From NCBI RefSeq assembly GCF_021129305.1, contig NZ_JAJOMB010000029.1, positions 55,776-119,775 of the forward strand: 64,000 nucleotides of DNA. Direction: 5' to 3'. The stretch's first letter is position 1. Every line of letters begins with the position of its first letter. Positions 1 through 9,686 of this stretch are shown here, piece by piece. The translations under genes and the position numbers were made by a program. The notes beneath the pieces were generated by a model. That model was not told the origin of the DNA. It did no database searches and worked only from the letters and a program-made list of their open reading frames with translations. This DNA comes from Kineosporia babensis (GTDB lineage: Bacteria; Actinomycetota; Actinomycetes; Actinomycetales; Kineosporiaceae).

Positions 1-49
1 GCCCAGCCGTCTCGGTGGTGCTCTCTTGGTCCTTCACGGTCGACAGCAC
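1..49 (-). CDS. relA: RelA/SpoT-type (p)ppGpp synthetase, extreme N-terminus only (partial)
   Basis: On the minus strand a GTG at 49-47 opens a frame reading VLSTVKDQESTTETAG to the window edge, with no stop. A GGGAGG ribosome-binding sequence sits eight bases upstream; a second in-frame GTG at 37 is also possible. The assignment rests mainly on gene order: in actinobacteria relA follows secD-secF-apt. Only about 16 residues are visible and they carry no domain, so the product is inferred from position, not recognised from sequence. Confidence 0.4.
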   Translation of the reverse strand, partial: MLSTVKDQESTTETAG

Positions 50-396
50 AGGGCGGCCCTCCCGCCCTTCGGGGCGCGCCTGACGCGCAACCCTCGCTGC
101 GACCTCTTCGGACACCCGATCCTCCCGACGTCGTACGTCTCGCGTGGAGACTCTTGCTGGACGAGTGTAGGGCCCGTGAAGCTCCCGTGCCTCGCCTCTC
201 GGCAAGCTCAGAGCCTGCCTTGAGCTTGCCTCGCAGCCACTACCAGCGGTACCGGAGACCGATTCATTCCCGATTCTGCGGGTAACGGTCCCTTTCGTTC
301 TTGACTAACCGCCCGACTCGAGCATTACGTGTTGAATACATCACGCTAGGTTAAACAAAAGGGACCGTACGCCCGAAAGGGCAGAAAAGCCTGCCC
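50..396. other. Intergenic region between apt and the putative relA start
   Basis: I see no convincing gene here; the one open frame on the plus strand looks random. The stretch at about 300-360 is unusually AT-rich for this window and could hold the relA promoter. An 11-bp perfect inverted repeat (ACGGTCCCTTT at 285-295, AAAGGGACCGT at 358-368) brackets that AT-rich segment. The apt-proximal end holds stem-loops listed separately. Confidence 0.5.
371..396 (-). terminator. Stem-loops directly after apt
   Basis: Reading the minus strand, apt's stop is followed at once by GGGCAG-GCTTTT-CTGCCC. This overlaps a second perfect hairpin, GCCC-TTTC-GGGC, at 371-382. The two stems share bases, so only one can form at a time. 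A TCCCTTTTGTTT stretch follows further on. The arrangement suits an intrinsic terminator ending the secDF-apt transcript, but the U-tract is displaced, so this is tentative. Confidence 0.4.
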
Positions 397-942
397 TCAG
401 TAATGCAGCAAAGAATTCACCTGACGGCCGGCCAGCCGGTCCCGCCCGCCCAGGAATCCCAGCTCGACGAGGAACGACAGGGCCACCACCTCGGCCCCGA
501 CCTGCTCCAGCAGACCGGCCGCGGCTTCGGCGGTGCCACCGGTGGCCAGCACGTCGTCCAGCAGCAGGACGCGCTGGCCGGGTCGCACCGCGTCTTCGTG
601 CACCTCGATCACCGCCGTGCCGTACTCCAGCGTGTACTCGGCCGAGACGGTGGCGTACGGCAGTTTGCCCTTCTTGCGGATCGGCACGAAGCCCACCCCC
701 AGCGCCAGGGCCACCCCGGCGCCGAAGATGAAGCCCCGGGCCTCGACCCCGGCCACCACGTCGACCTCGGCCCCGCTGCCCGGCCGGTGCGCCGCCGCGA
801 GGGCGTCGACCGCCTTCGCGAACAGCGCCGGGTCGGCCAGCAGCGGGGTGATGTCCTTGAACAGGATCCCCGGGGACGGGTAGTCCGGGATGTCCCGGAT
901 ACCCGTCTCCAGTGTCTTCAGGAGGGTCTGGTCCCCGGTCAC
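397..942 (-). CDS. apt: Adenine phosphoribosyltransferase
   Basis: Salvages adenine by condensing it with PRPP to give AMP and pyrophosphate in the cytoplasm. The 181-residue product has the usual family length. Visible family signatures are the N-terminal IRDIPDYPSPGILFKDITPLL block, the VEARGFIFG segment and the PRPP-binding loop VLLLDDVLATGGT at about residues 124-136. The GTG start overlaps the secF stop by 4 bp, indicating translational coupling. Position between secF and relA is the standard actinobacterial arrangement and links purine salvage with (p)ppGpp metabolism. Confidence 0.96.
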   Translation of the reverse strand: MTGDQTLLKTLETGIRDIPDYPSPGILFKDITPLLADPALFAKAVDALAAAHRPGSGAEVDVVAGVEARGFIFGAGVALALGVGFVPIRKKGKLPYATVSAEYTLEYGTAVIEVHEDAVRPGQRVLLLDDVLATGGTAEAAAGLLEQVGAEVVALSFLVELGFLGGRDRLAGRQVNSLLHY

Positions 943-2117
943 CGGCGCTTGCCCCGCTTCGGCTGGGCCCGCTGACCGGACGATTCCTTCCGGGTGGCCG
1001 GCCCCCGCCGCGAAGGTGCGGGTGTGGCGTTGACGACCGCGCTCCCACCGCCGACTCCGGCCCCGACCGCGGGACGGTCCTCGTCCTCGTCCGCGTCGTC
1101 CGGGGTACCGAAGTCCGGCACCGAGCCGGCCGCCGGGGCGGTGCCCTCGGCGCGCTTCTTCAGCAGCTTGCGGGTGTGCGCGACGATCTCCGGCTCACGC
1201 CGGCGCAGGTCGACCAGCAGCGGGGTGGCGATGAAGATCGAGGAGTAGGTACCGGCCGCGATCCCGATGAACAGCGCCAGCGAGATGTCCTTCAGGGTGC
1301 CCGCGCCGAGCACGAAGGCGCCGATGAACAGGATCGAGGCGACCGGCAGGAGCGCCACCACCGAGGTGTTCACCGAGCGCACCAGGGTCTGGTTGACCGC
1401 CAGGTTGGCGGCCTCCTCGAAGGTGCGCCGGGTGGAGGCGGTGACCCGTTCCGTGTTCTCCCGGACCTTGTCGAAGACCACCACGGTGTCGTACAGCGAG
1501 TAGCCGAGGATGGTGAGGAACCCGATCACCGAGGCCGGGGTGACCTCGAAACCGGTCAGCGCGTACAGGCCGGCGGTGATGATCAGGTCGTGGAACAGCG
1601 CGATCAGCGCGGCCACCGACATCTTCCAGGTGCGGAAGTACCCGGCGATGATCACCCCGACCAGGACCACGAAGATCAGCAGACCCTGGACGGCCTTCTT
1701 GGTGACGTCGCTGCCCCAGCTGGCCCCCACGAAGCTGGAGGTGATGTCGCCCTCCGGCACGTCGTAGGCCTCGGCCAGCGCGGCCCGGACCTCCTCGGTC
1801 TCGGCCGGGGTGAGCTTCTCGGTCTGCACCCGGACCCCGGAGTCACCGACCACGGTGACCCGGGCCTCGGCGCCGTCGACGACCGAGCTGACCGCGTCGG
1901 AACCGGTGATGGTGCTGGTGTCGGCGACCGAGGAGAGCTGGAACTCCGAGCCCCCGCGGAACTCGATGCCGGGGTTCAGCCGGATCAGGGCCAGCGACAG
2001 GATCGAGCCGACGACCATGGCGACGGCGATCGCGTACCAGATCTTGCGCTTGGCGACGAAGTCGAACGAGCGCTTGCCGGAGTGCAGGTCGTTACCGAAG
2101 GCGGCGAAGCTGAACAT
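939..2117 (-). CDS. secF: Protein translocase subunit SecF
   Basis: SecF works with SecD as an RND-type membrane subunit that uses the proton gradient to pull proteins across after SecYEG translocation. The 392-residue product has a short N-terminal TM segment, the periplasmic/extracellular signature GIEFRGGSEFQLS, and a cluster of five further TM segments including the diagnostic GFLTILGYSLYDTVVVFDK motif. The last about 75 residues are a charged, Pro/Ala/Gly-rich cytoplasmic tail, longer than in E. coli. Its ATG shares a base with the secD stop (TGATG), so the two are coupled. Confidence 0.97.
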   Translation of the reverse strand: MFSFAAFGNDLHSGKRSFDFVAKRKIWYAIAVAMVVGSILSLALIRLNPGIEFRGGSEFQLSSVADTSTITGSDAVSSVVDGAEARVTVVGDSGVRVQTEKLTPAETEEVRAALAEAYDVPEGDITSSFVGASWGSDVTKKAVQGLLIFVVLVGVIIAGYFRTWKMSVAALIALFHDLIITAGLYALTGFEVTPASVIGFLTILGYSLYDTVVVFDKVRENTERVTASTRRTFEEAANLAVNQTLVRSVNTSVVALLPVASILFIGAFVLGAGTLKDISLALFIGIAAGTYSSIFIATPLLVDLRRREPEIVAHTRKLLKKRAEGTAPAAGSVPDFGTPDDADEDEDRPAVGAGVGGGSAVVNATPAPSRRGPATRKESSGQRAQPKRGKRR

Positions 2118-4069
2118 CAGGAGTTCCTCCCCGAGCCCGAAGTGGTGACGTGGTCCTGGCTGGACGAGCCTCCGGGATCGCCGGGCTCTGGTTCGGCGGC
2201 ATCACCTCGGGCCGCGGCGGCCCGGCGGGCGGCGATGCTGTCGGAACCCCCACTGACGGCGGGGGCGGTGCGGGTGCGGCCTCGGCCGGCGTAGGCGCTG
2301 GGCCGGCCGAGCTGCTTGGCGCTGAAGCCGGACAGCGCGTGGCCGCCGGCGAAGAAGTGCGTGCGGGCCAGCAGCGTGACCGCGGGCTTGGTGAACAGGA
2401 ACACGATGATGACGTCGATCAGCGTGGTCAGGCCGAGGGTGAAGGCGAAACCGCGGACCCCGCCGACGGCGACCAGGTACAGCACGATCGCGGCGACGAA
2501 GTTGACCGCGTCGGAGGCCAGGATGGTGCGCCGGGCGCGCTTCCAGCCGGCCTCGACCGCGGACTGCAGCGGCCGGCCCTCGCGGACCTCGTCGCGGACC
2601 CGTTCGAAGTACACGATGAACGAGTCGGCGGTGATACCGATGGCCACGATCAGACCGGTGACCCCGGCCAGACTCAGCCGGTAGCCCTCGGTCTCGCCGA
2701 GCAGCACCACCAGGCCGTAGGTCAGCGCCCCGGCCATGCCGAGGCTGAAGATGGTGACCAGACCCAGGGCCCGGTACTGCAGCAGCGAGTAGATCACCAC
2801 CAGGACCAGGCCGATCAGGCCGGCCAGCAGGCCGCGCTGCAGCTGCTCACCACCCAGCAGGGCGGAGATCTGGTTCTCGGTCTGCACCTGGAACGAGACC
2901 GGCAGCGAGCCGAACTTCAGCTGCTGGGCCAGCAGCTGAGCGCTGTCCTGGTTGAAGTTGCCGGAGATCTCGGCGTTGCCGTCCCGGATCACCGCATTGG
3001 ACTGCGGCGCGGAGACCACCAGTTGGTCGAGCACGATGGCGAACTGGTTCTGAGCGCCGGACAGGTTGAACAGTCGCTCGGTGACCTCACCGAACTTGTC
3101 GGCCCCCTCGGAGTTGAACTCCAGCTTCACCACCCAGGCACCGGTGCTGACACCGCTCTGGCTCGTCCCCAGGCCTGCCGAAGCGGTCTTGATGTCCGAG
3201 CCGGGCACCTCGACCGGGCCGAGGATGTACTTGAACGAGGCGTCCTGCTCGCAGGTGACCATCGGCTTGGCCGGGTCGACGTCGGTGCTCTGGATCTTGG
3301 TCAGGTCCTGGCAGGTCTCGGCCTCGAACTGCTGCTGCAGTTCGGGCGTGATCTGGGCCAGGTCGGAGGCGGTCCCGGTGGACGGGTCGGCGGTGGCCGG
3401 CGTCTCGGTGGCCGGGGTCTCGGTGTCGGCCGAGGCGGAAGCCGAGCCAGTCGGCTCGGTGGTGGGGGTGGCAGCGGCCTTCAGCCCCTGGGGGACCACC
3501 CTGTTGTTCTCGTCGGACTCCTCGGACTTCTCGTCCGTCTTCTCGGCCTTGTCCTTGTCGGCCTGGTCGGCCCCGTCGGCCTTGGGAGTGGCCGAGGCCG
3601 ACGGGGTGGCGCCGGTCTCCGCGTCCTCGTCACCGGCCGACTCCGTCGGCGTGGTGGTGGGCATGCCCACGGCCGCGGCGATCAGCACCGGCCGGAAGTT
3701 CATCTGGGCCGACTGCTTGACCAGGTTCCGGGTCTCCTCGTCCGGGTTCCCGGGCAGCGACACGACGATGTTCTTGCCGCTCTGCGTGGTGATCTCGGCC
3801 TCGGAGACCCCAGAGCCGTCGACCCGCTGGCGGATCACGTTCACGGCCTCGTTGAGCTGCTCACTGGTCGGGGTGATGTTCTCCCCGTTCAGCGGCCTGG
3901 GCTCGAGGATGATCTCGGTCCCGCCCTCGAGGTCGAGGGCCAGGGCCGGGGTCCAGCCACCGTCCGAGGTCACCGTGCGGATGCCGACCACGGCATACAC
4001 GACGGCCAGGATTGCGACCATGAACAGCAGAGCCCGACCTGGTCGGGAGGCGTTGCCGGATCGTGCCAC
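2117..4069 (-). CDS. secD: Protein translocase subunit SecD
   Basis: Larger partner of SecF in the SecDF export motor. The product is 650 residues from a GTG start: TM1 near residues 11-30, the conserved ALDLEGGTEIILEP block, a large extracytoplasmic region, then a C-terminal five-helix membrane bundle with GVTGLIVAIGITADSFIVYFERVRDE. Residues about 120-225 form a Ser/Thr/Pro/Asp/Glu-rich insertion of low complexity within the extracytoplasmic part; actinobacterial SecD proteins often carry such linkers, but this one is long. It lies in the yajC-secD-secF operon. Confidence 0.97.
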   Translation of the reverse strand: MARSGNASRPGRALLFMVAILAVVYAVVGIRTVTSDGGWTPALALDLEGGTEIILEPRPLNGENITPTSEQLNEAVNVIRQRVDGSGVSEAEITTQSGKNIVVSLPGNPDEETRNLVKQSAQMNFRPVLIAAAVGMPTTTPTESAGDEDAETGATPSASATPKADGADQADKDKAEKTDEKSEESDENNRVVPQGLKAAATPTTEPTGSASASADTETPATETPATADPSTGTASDLAQITPELQQQFEAETCQDLTKIQSTDVDPAKPMVTCEQDASFKYILGPVEVPGSDIKTASAGLGTSQSGVSTGAWVVKLEFNSEGADKFGEVTERLFNLSGAQNQFAIVLDQLVVSAPQSNAVIRDGNAEISGNFNQDSAQLLAQQLKFGSLPVSFQVQTENQISALLGGEQLQRGLLAGLIGLVLVVIYSLLQYRALGLVTIFSLGMAGALTYGLVVLLGETEGYRLSLAGVTGLIVAIGITADSFIVYFERVRDEVREGRPLQSAVEAGWKRARRTILASDAVNFVAAIVLYLVAVGGVRGFAFTLGLTTLIDVIIVFLFTKPAVTLLARTHFFAGGHALSGFSAKQLGRPSAYAGRGRTRTAPAVSGGSDSIAARRAAAARGDAAEPEPGDPGGSSSQDHVTTSGSGRNS

Positions 4070-4135
4070 GGTTGCGGCTCTCTTCTCGTCTTGTCTGTCG
4101 GTGAACGGCGGGTGCGCCGTCGCCGGTTGGGCCGG

Positions 4136-4504
4136 TCAGCGGCTGGTGGGGCCGCCGTCGGCGTCGGTGTTCTCAGGTGCGGCGTAGCCGGCCTCGGAGC
4201 GCACGTCCTCGGCCCGGACGTCCTCGTCGGCGTCTGCGGATTCTGCGGCCTCGGGCACCGGCGTGGAGACGACCTGCCCGATCGCGCGCTTGGTCCAGCG
4301 GGTGCGCACCCCGGGTGCGATCTCGAGGACGATCGCCTCACCGTCGACCTCGACCACCTCGGCGTACAGCCCGGAGGTGGTCATGATCTGGGTGCCGGGC
4401 GTGACCGAGTCCTGCGTCGCGAGCATCTCGCGTTGCTGCTTGCGGCCCCGGCTCACCATCAGCCAGAGCAGCACCAGGGGGATCGCCAGGATGATCAGTT
4501 CCAC
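4136..4504 (-). CDS. yajC: Preprotein translocase subunit YajC
   Basis: Small inner-membrane accessory of SecDF. The 122-residue product starts with GTG and has one N-terminal TM helix (LIILAIPLVLLWLMVS), then the typical RGRKQQREM stretch and the small globular domain with DSVTPGTQIMTTSGLYAEV. The last about 40 residues are acidic and disordered-looking, as in other actinobacterial YajC proteins. It is the first gene of yajC-secD-secF-apt; about 240 bp without a gene separates it from ruvB, so it may have its own promoter. Confidence 0.93.
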   Translation of the reverse strand: MELIILAIPLVLLWLMVSRGRKQQREMLATQDSVTPGTQIMTTSGLYAEVVEVDGEAIVLEIAPGVRTRWTKRAIGQVVSTPVPEAAESADADEDVRAEDVRSEAGYAAPENTDADGGPTSR

Positions 4505-4744
4505 GTCGTCCCCCGCTCAGTCACAGCTGTCCTCATCGTTGTTCAACCTCTTCGTCCGCCGGTACCGGGAATGCGTTCCGCGACCCCAGGCCGGCCGGAC
4601 TGCGGGTGGTTGCCTTTGGCACCAACCGACCATCATGCCCGACCTCGGGCCGCTCGTGCGCACGCATGCTTTCACAACGGGCTGAGGTCACCGTTCAGAC
4701 GAGGCCTGGCCTGGGCTTTCGATCGAGAACTTCAGGCCGCAAGG

Positions 4745-5863
4745 TCAGGTCCCCGGGTCGGGCAACGGATCCTGCGCCATCCCCGCCCGCGAGGTGAGCG
4801 TGCCGCCGCCGGTACTCGCGCCGACCCAGGAATAGCCCGGGGGCGGGGTCAGGCCCAGGTGCTCCCAGGTGGCCGGGGTGGCGATACGCCCGCGCGGCGT
4901 GCGGCCCAGCAGACCTTCGCGCACCAGGAAGGGCTCGGCCACCGTCTCCACGGTCTCCGGCTCCTCCCCCACCGAAACGGCAAGGGTGGAGAGCCCGACC
5001 GGGCCACCGCCGAAACGGCGGCAAAGCGCTTCCAGCACCGAGCGGTCGAGCCGGTCCAGTCCTCGTTCGTCCACGGCGTACACCTCGAGCGCGGCCCGGG
5101 ACGCGTCGAGGTCGAGCACCCCGTCGCCGCGTACCTGCGCCCAGTCCCGCACCCGCCGCAGCAGCCGGTTGGCGATCCGGGGCGTGCCCCGCGAGCGCCC
5201 GGCGATCTCGGCGCCGCCTTCCTCGGTGAGCTCGACCCCGAGCAGCTCGGCCGAGCGCCGCAGCACCCGCTCCAGCTCGGCCGGGGCGTAGAAGTCCAGG
5301 TGCCCGGTGAAGCCGAACCGGTCGCGCAGCGGACCCGGCAGCATGCCGGCCCGGGTGGTGGCGCCGACCAGGGTGAAAGGCGGCAGCTCGAGCGGGATCG
5401 CGGTGGCACCGGGCCCCTTGCCGACGATCACGTCGACCCGGAAGTCCTCCATCGCCACATAGAGCATCTCCTCGGCCGGGCGGGCCATCCGGTGGATCTC
5501 GTCCAGGAAGAGCACCTCGCCCTCGGTCAGCGAGGACAGGATGGCTGCCAGGTCACCGGCGTGCTGGATGGCCGGGCCGGAGGTGACCCGCAGCGGGGCG
5601 TTCAGCTCGTGGGCCACGATCATCGACAGCGTGGTCTTGCCCAGGCCGGGCGGGCCGGACAGCAGGATGTGGTCGGGGGTGGCGCTGCGGGCCTTGGCCG
5701 CGTCCAGCACCAGGCTCAGCTGCTCGCGCACCACCTGCTGACCCACGAAGTCAGCCAGCAACTGCGGCCGCAGAGCGCCCTCGATGACCCGCTCGTCCAC
5801 GCTCGCGCCGGCCGCCAGCAGCTCGAGCGACTCGTCCGCCGCCGCCCGCGCGTCCTCACTCAC
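4745..5863 (-). CDS. ruvB: Holliday junction branch migration helicase RuvB
   Basis: AAA+ motor that drives branch migration with RuvA during recombination repair. Visible motifs are Walker [10 protein letters not shown], Walker [11 protein letters not shown], sensor/arginine-finger region [18 protein letters not shown], and the C-terminal winged-helix domain with [16 protein letters not shown]. The 372-residue length includes an extra Gly/Thr-rich tail of about 25 residues after the normal end. It lies 47 bp downstream of ruvA in the usual ruvC-ruvA-ruvB order. Confidence 0.97.
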   Translation of the reverse strand: MSEDARAAADESLELLAAGASVDERVIEGALRPQLLADFVGQQVVREQLSLVLDAAKARSATPDHILLSGPPGLGKTTLSMIVAHELNAPLRVTSGPAIQHAGDLAAILSSLTEGEVLFLDEIHRMARPAEEMLYVAMEDFRVDVIVGKGPGATAIPLELPPFTLVGATTRAGMLPGPLRDRFGFTGHLDFYAPAELERVLRRSAELLGVELTEEGGAEIAGRSRGTPRIANRLLRRVRDWAQVRGDGVLDLDASRAALEVYAVDERGLDRLDRSVLEALCRRFGGGPVGLSTLAVSVGEEPETVETVAEPFLVREGLLGRTPRGRIATPATWEHLGLTPPPGYSWVGASTGGGTLTSRAGMAQDPLPDPGT

Positions 5864-5910
5864 CGCTGCACCGTCCCGCCTGGAGCCTGCGCCTCACGCC
5901 CATCACCGGA

Positions 5911-6549
5911 TCAGCCCGTCCGGCCGAGCTGGCGCAGCGCGGCCCGCAGCACCTGGGCCATGTCCGGCGGGGTGCCGTTCTCGTCCACCGCCACGCCGGA
6001 CTCCGGCGCCGCCACCACCTTGTCGACCGCGTCCGAGGCGGCCTTGGCCGGCCAGCCCAGACCGGTGAGCGCATCGAGCACCTGGTCCCGCCAGGCGCCC
6101 TGGGCAGCGGGTTTCACCGGCTGCGCCGCAGCGGTGGCGCCCCCGCTGGGGGCACCCAGCTTGTCGGTCAGCTCCAGCACGATGCGCTGAGCTCCCTTGC
6201 GGCCGATGCCCGGCACCTTGGTCAGCGCGGTCAGGTCCTGCTGGGCCACCGCCAGCCGCAGTCCTTCGGGGGTGTGCACCGCGAGCATGGCCAGGGCCAG
6301 CCGGGTCCCGATCCCGGAGACGGTCTGGACGATCTCGAACACGTCGCGCTCGTCCGGATCGGCGAAGCCGAAGAGGGTCAGCGAGTCTTCCCGGACCACC
6401 AGGCTGGTGGCCAACTCGGCCTCCTGCCCAGGCCGCAACTCGGCCACCGTGGCCGGGGTGGCCAGCAACTTCAGCCCGACCCCACCGACCTCGATCACCA
6501 CCGAGTCCAGCCGGACGGCCGCCACCCGTCCCCGCACCGACGCGATCAC
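5911..6549 (-). CDS. ruvA: Holliday junction branch migration protein RuvA
   Basis: DNA-binding tetramer that recruits RuvB to four-way junctions. I placed the start at the GTG (6549-6547) giving MIASVRGRVAAV, because a GAGGGAG ribosome site lies just upstream and family members begin exactly here; the much longer open frame reaching 7338 is not coding. The 212-residue protein has the N-terminal OB fold, the helix-hairpin-helix pair (FEIVQTVSGIG and LTKVPGIGRKGAQRI), an Ala/Pro linker and the C-terminal RuvB-binding domain (ALTGLGWPAKAASDAVDKV). Confidence 0.96.
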   Translation of the reverse strand: MIASVRGRVAAVRLDSVVIEVGGVGLKLLATPATVAELRPGQEAELATSLVVREDSLTLFGFADPDERDVFEIVQTVSGIGTRLALAMLAVHTPEGLRLAVAQQDLTALTKVPGIGRKGAQRIVLELTDKLGAPSGGATAAAQPVKPAAQGAWRDQVLDALTGLGWPAKAASDAVDKVVAAPESGVAVDENGTPPDMAQVLRAALRQLGRTG

Positions 6550-6663
6550 CGCGACTCCCTCAACCTCCGAACATCTGTACGAGAAGGAAATGTAGCCGCA
6601 GCCACCGACAGTCTCGGACAAGCCGCCACCCCCGGCGCGTCCGGGCCGCTCCACCCGCCGCAT

Positions 6664-6699
6664 GTGTACACCGTGTACCAGGTGTGCCAGGTTTACACA
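6664..6699. repeat. Four tandem 9-bp repeats in the ruvC-ruvA gap
   Basis: The units are GTGTACACC, GTGTACCAG, GTGTGCCAG and GTTTACACA, about 115 bp upstream of ruvA. The array is bounded by inverted ends ATGTGTA (6662-6668) and TACACAT (6694-6700), so it can also be read as a palindrome. Closer to ruvC there are two exact copies of GCAGTATCGAAGC (6750-6762 and 6765-6777). These look like protein-binding sites in the 239-bp gap; no regulator can be named. Confidence 0.45.
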
Positions 6700-6788
6700 T
6701 CGCGACCCGGCCCGCCGGGAGGGGTGACCCAGAGTCGCCATCGAAGCGCGCAGTATCGAAGCATGCAGTATCGAAGCAGTGCCCGGAG

Positions 6789-7373
6789 TCAGCGGGCCCG
6801 CGAGCCCTTCTTGGAAGCCTCGATCGCCGCCACCCAGGCCTGCTGCGCCGCCGTGGCCCCGCCCCCAGAACCCGCAGCAGAAGCCGGCATCACCGCAGCC
6901 GTCCCGTCCCGCCACAGGTGACAGATCGCCAGGGCCAGCGCATCCGCCGCGTCCGCCGGCCGAGGCGCCTCGGACAGTTGCAGAATCCGCTGCACCATCG
7001 CCGTGACCTGAGCCTTGTCGGCCCGGCCGGAGCCGGTCACCGCCGCCTTCACCTCCGAAGGCGTGTGCATCACCACGGGGATGTTCCGCCGCGCCGCGGC
7101 CAGCACCGTCACACCGGCCGCCTGGGCCGTGCCCATCACCGTGGACAGGTTGTTCTGGCTGAAAACCCGCTCCACCGCGACCACGTCGGGCCGCACCTGG
7201 TCCATCCAGCCCTCGACCGCGTCGCTGATCCCCAGCAGCCGCGAGCCCAGTTCGCTGCCGGCCGGGGTGCGGATCACGTCCACCGCCACCATCCGGGCCC
7301 GCCGCCCGGGCAGACCGTCCACCACACCCAGCCCGCACCGGGTCAGCCCCGGGTCGACCCCTAGAACACGCAT
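6789..7373 (-). CDS. ruvC: Crossover junction endodeoxyribonuclease RuvC
   Basis: Resolves Holliday junctions by symmetric nicking. The 194-residue product shows the RNase H-like core with its four acidic catalytic positions: Asp in [12 protein letters not shown] (residue 7), Glu in VVAVERVF, and the two Asp residues in [15 protein letters not shown] basic or flexible Ala/Gly tail follows the core. The gene is first in ruvC-A-B but is separated from ruvA by an unusually long repeat-containing gap, so ruvA-ruvB may have a separate promoter. Confidence 0.97.
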   Translation of the reverse strand: MRVLGVDPGLTRCGLGVVDGLPGRRARMVAVDVIRTPAGSELGSRLLGISDAVEGWMDQVRPDVVAVERVFSQNNLSTVMGTAQAAGVTVLAAARRNIPVVMHTPSEVKAAVTGSGRADKAQVTAMVQRILQLSEAPRPADAADALALAICHLWRDGTAAVMPASAAGSGGGATAAQQAWVAAIEASKKGSRAR

Positions 7374-7399
7374 CAGGCCACCATCACCGGCAAAACGGA

Positions 7400-7426
7400 A
7401 CCGGGCCGGTAACGACCCGGCCCGGT
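7400..7426 (-). terminator. Intrinsic terminator after yebC
   Basis: A perfect 10-bp stem (ACCGGGCCGG / CCGGCCCGGT) with a 7-nt loop is followed on the minus strand by TCCGTTTTG. It lies between the yebC stop and the ruvC start, so it probably separates the yebC and ruvCAB transcripts, at least in part. Confidence 0.65.
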
Positions 7427-7450
7427 ATCCAGAAAATCACGAGAAACGCG

Positions 7451-8209
7451 TCACTCGGCGTTGACGAGTTCCATGACCTCGTCGGACACGTCGAAGTTGG
7501 CGTAGACGTTCTGCACGTCGTCGCAGTCCTCGAGGGCGTCGATCAGCTTGAAGATCTTGCGCGCGCCCTCCTCCTCCAGCGGCACGTTCATCGACGGCAC
7601 GAACTGGGCCTCGGCCGAGTCGTAGTCGATCGAGGCGTCGACCAGCGCGGTGCGCACCGCGACCAGGTCGGTCGGCTCGCTGACCACCTCGAAGACCTCG
7701 CCCTGGTCGTTGACCTCCTCGGCGCCGGCCTCCAGCACCGCCTCGAGCACGGTGTCCTCGGTCAGGCCGTCGGCCTTCGGGACGATCACCACACCCTTGC
7801 GGTTGAACAGGTAGGCCACGCTGCCCGGGTCGGCCATCGTGCCGTTGTTCCGGCTCATCGCGGTGCGGACCTCCATGGCGGCCCGGTTGCGGTTGTCCGA
7901 GAGGCACTCGACGAGCATGGCGACGCCGTTCGGGCCGTACCCCTCGTACATGATCGTCACGTACTCGGCACCACCGGTGTCGGCGCCGGAGCCGCGCTTG
8001 ACCGCGCTGTCGATGTTGTTGTTCGGCACCGACGACTTCTTGGCCTTCTGGATGGCGTCGTACAGCGTCGGGTTACCGGCCGGGTCACCACCACCCGTGC
8101 GGGCCGCGACCTCGATGTTCTTGATCAGCTTGGCGAACATCTTGCCGCGCTTGGCATCGATGACGGCCTTCTTGTGCTTGGTGGTGGCCCACTTGGAATG
8201 GCCCGACAT
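7451..8209 (-). CDS. yebC: YebC/PmpR family transcriptional/translational regulator
   Basis: Conserved three-domain protein, known in other bacteria as a DNA-binding regulator or a helper for translation of proline stretches. The 252-residue product begins with the signature [23 protein letters not shown] and contains [27 protein letters not shown] and [19 protein letters not shown]. Location next to ruvC is a widely conserved pairing. Nothing unusual in length or start. Confidence 0.95.
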   Translation of the reverse strand: MSGHSKWATTKHKKAVIDAKRGKMFAKLIKNIEVAARTGGGDPAGNPTLYDAIQKAKKSSVPNNNIDSAVKRGSGADTGGAEYVTIMYEGYGPNGVAMLVECLSDNRNRAAMEVRTAMSRNNGTMADPGSVAYLFNRKGVVIVPKADGLTEDTVLEAVLEAGAEEVNDQGEVFEVVSEPTDLVAVRTALVDASIDYDSAEAQFVPSMNVPLEEEGARKIFKLIDALEDCDDVQNVYANFDVSDEVMELVNAE

Positions 8210-8264
8210 CGGGTCGCCTCCCGTTACGCAAAATTAAACAGAAACCACAGCTCAGCGAGCCATG

Positions 8265-9686
8265 CTACCCATGCACGGGGGCAACCTCCGACGAGGACGC
8301 CCGCGCGGCGCTCGCCCGGGCCCGCCGGCCCGAGGACGCATACCCGAAAACCAGCGCCAGCACTGCGCACCCGGCCACCACGGCCCAGCCGGTGTGGGCC
8401 GCGACCAGGCTGTCGCCGGTGCCCCGCAGCGAGGCCGTGTACACCGAGCCGACCAGCGCCACCCCGACCGTGGTGCCGACCTGACGGCTGGTCGAGGCCA
8501 CCGCGGCGGCCAGACCGGCCTGGGCGGGCGGCATCCCCGACACCGCGGTGCTGGTGATCGGCGCGTTGATCATCCCGAACCCGACGCCGAACAGGGCGTA
8601 GGCCACGAACAGCAGACCGAGCGGGCGCTCCGGTGAGACGAAGGTCAGGGTCAGCGTGCCCGCGCTCATCCCCAGCCCGCCCAGCACCAGCGAGGGCCGG
8701 GTGCCGTAGCTGGCCACCATCCGCCCGGAGATCGGCGCCAGCACCATGATCACCACCGCCATCGGCAGCAGGTACAGCCCGGCCTCGAACGGTGAGAGGC
8801 CCAGGTCGTTCTGCAGGTACAGGGTGTTCACGAAGAGGCAGCCGGCGAACGCGGCGAACGCGGTCAGGGCGATCAGGGTGGCTCCGGAGAAGGTGGCGCT
8901 GCGGAAGAACCGGATGTCCAGAAGCGGCTCGGCCCGGCGCTTCTCGTAGCGCACCAGGGCCACCGCCGAGAGCCCGGCCACCACCAGCAGGGCCAGGACC
9001 AGCGGCGAGGACCAGCCCAGGTGCGGCACCTCGATCACCGCGTAGATCAGCGTGGCCAGGGCGGTGATCACCAGTAGCTGACCGACCGGGTCGAACCGCC
9101 GGCCCTGCGCCGCCCTCGACTCCGGGACGAACACCGCGGTCAGCACGATCGCCAGCAGCCCGATCGGCACGTTGATCAGGAAGATCCAGCGCCAGCCCAC
9201 GGTCTCGACCAGGAAACCGCCCAGGATCGGCCCGAGCCCGATGCTCACCCCGACCACCGCGCTCCAGACTCCGATCGCCCGGGCCCGTTCCTGACGGTCC
9301 GGGAAGGTGTTGGTGACGATCGAGAGCGCCACCGGGTTGAGCATCGAGGCGCCCACCCCCTGCAGCATCCGGAACACGATCAGCCAGCCCAGGCTCGGTG
9401 ACCAGGCACACAGCAGCGAGGCCAGGACGAAGATCGCCAGGCCGGTCTGGAAGGTGCGCCGCCGGCCCAGCCGGTCGCCCATCGAGCCGGAGAGCATCAG
9501 CAGGCCGGCCAGCACCAGCGTGTACGAGTCGATCGCCCACTGCAGTCCGGAGACCGAGGCCCCCAGGTCTTCCTGCAGCGAGGGCAGCGCCACGTTCAGG
9601 ACCGTGGTCTCCAGGCCGACGATCAGCAGGCTCGTACAGCAGATCAACAGGACCAGCTGACGCCGACGCGGACTCAGTTCGTTCAT
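8265..9686 (-). CDS. MFS exporter, DHA2 (14-TM) drug:proton antiporter family
   Basis: Predicted proton-driven efflux pump of the cytoplasmic membrane. The 473-residue product has about 14 hydrophobic segments, the motif C-like [14 protein letters not shown] in TM1, loop 2-3 motif [13 protein letters not shown], and [13 protein letters not shown], all typical of the DHA2 branch. A basic RRRQLVLL start precedes TM1. Its ATG overlaps the pdxT stop by 4 bp, so it is translationally coupled to the vitamin B6 genes; whether that is functional or accidental is unclear. The substrate cannot be read from sequence. Confidence 0.9.
   Translation of the reverse strand: MNELSPRRRQLVLLICCTSLLIVGLETTVLNVALPSLQEDLGASVSGLQWAIDSYTLVLAGLLMLSGSMGDRLGRRRTFQTGLAIFVLASLLCAWSPSLGWLIVFRMLQGVGASMLNPVALSIVTNTFPDRQERARAIGVWSAVVGVSIGLGPILGGFLVETVGWRWIFLINVPIGLLAIVLTAVFVPESRAAQGRRFDPVGQLLVITALATLIYAVIEVPHLGWSSPLVLALLVVAGLSAVALVRYEKRRAEPLLDIRFFRSATFSGATLIALTAFAAFAGCLFVNTLYLQNDLGLSPFEAGLYLLPMAVVIMVLAPISGRMVASYGTRPSLVLGGLGMSAGTLTLTFVSPERPLGLLFVAYALFGVGFGMINAPITSTAVSGMPPAQAGLAAAVASTSRQVGTTVGVALVGSVYTASLRGTGDSLVAAHTGWAVVAGCAVLALVFGYASSGRRARASAARASSSEVAPVHG

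Noticed and set aside
2150..6190. 1346-codon open frame on the plus strand
   Set aside because: It lies antisense to secD, yajC and ruvB, is rich in Gly/Arg/Asp/Gln runs and matches no fold; it is a by-product of high GC.
6550..7338. N-terminal extension of RuvA into ruvC
   Set aside because: The family starts at MIASVRGRV, which has a GTG and a ribosome site; the extension is antiparallel-free noise through the intergenic repeats and ruvC in another frame.
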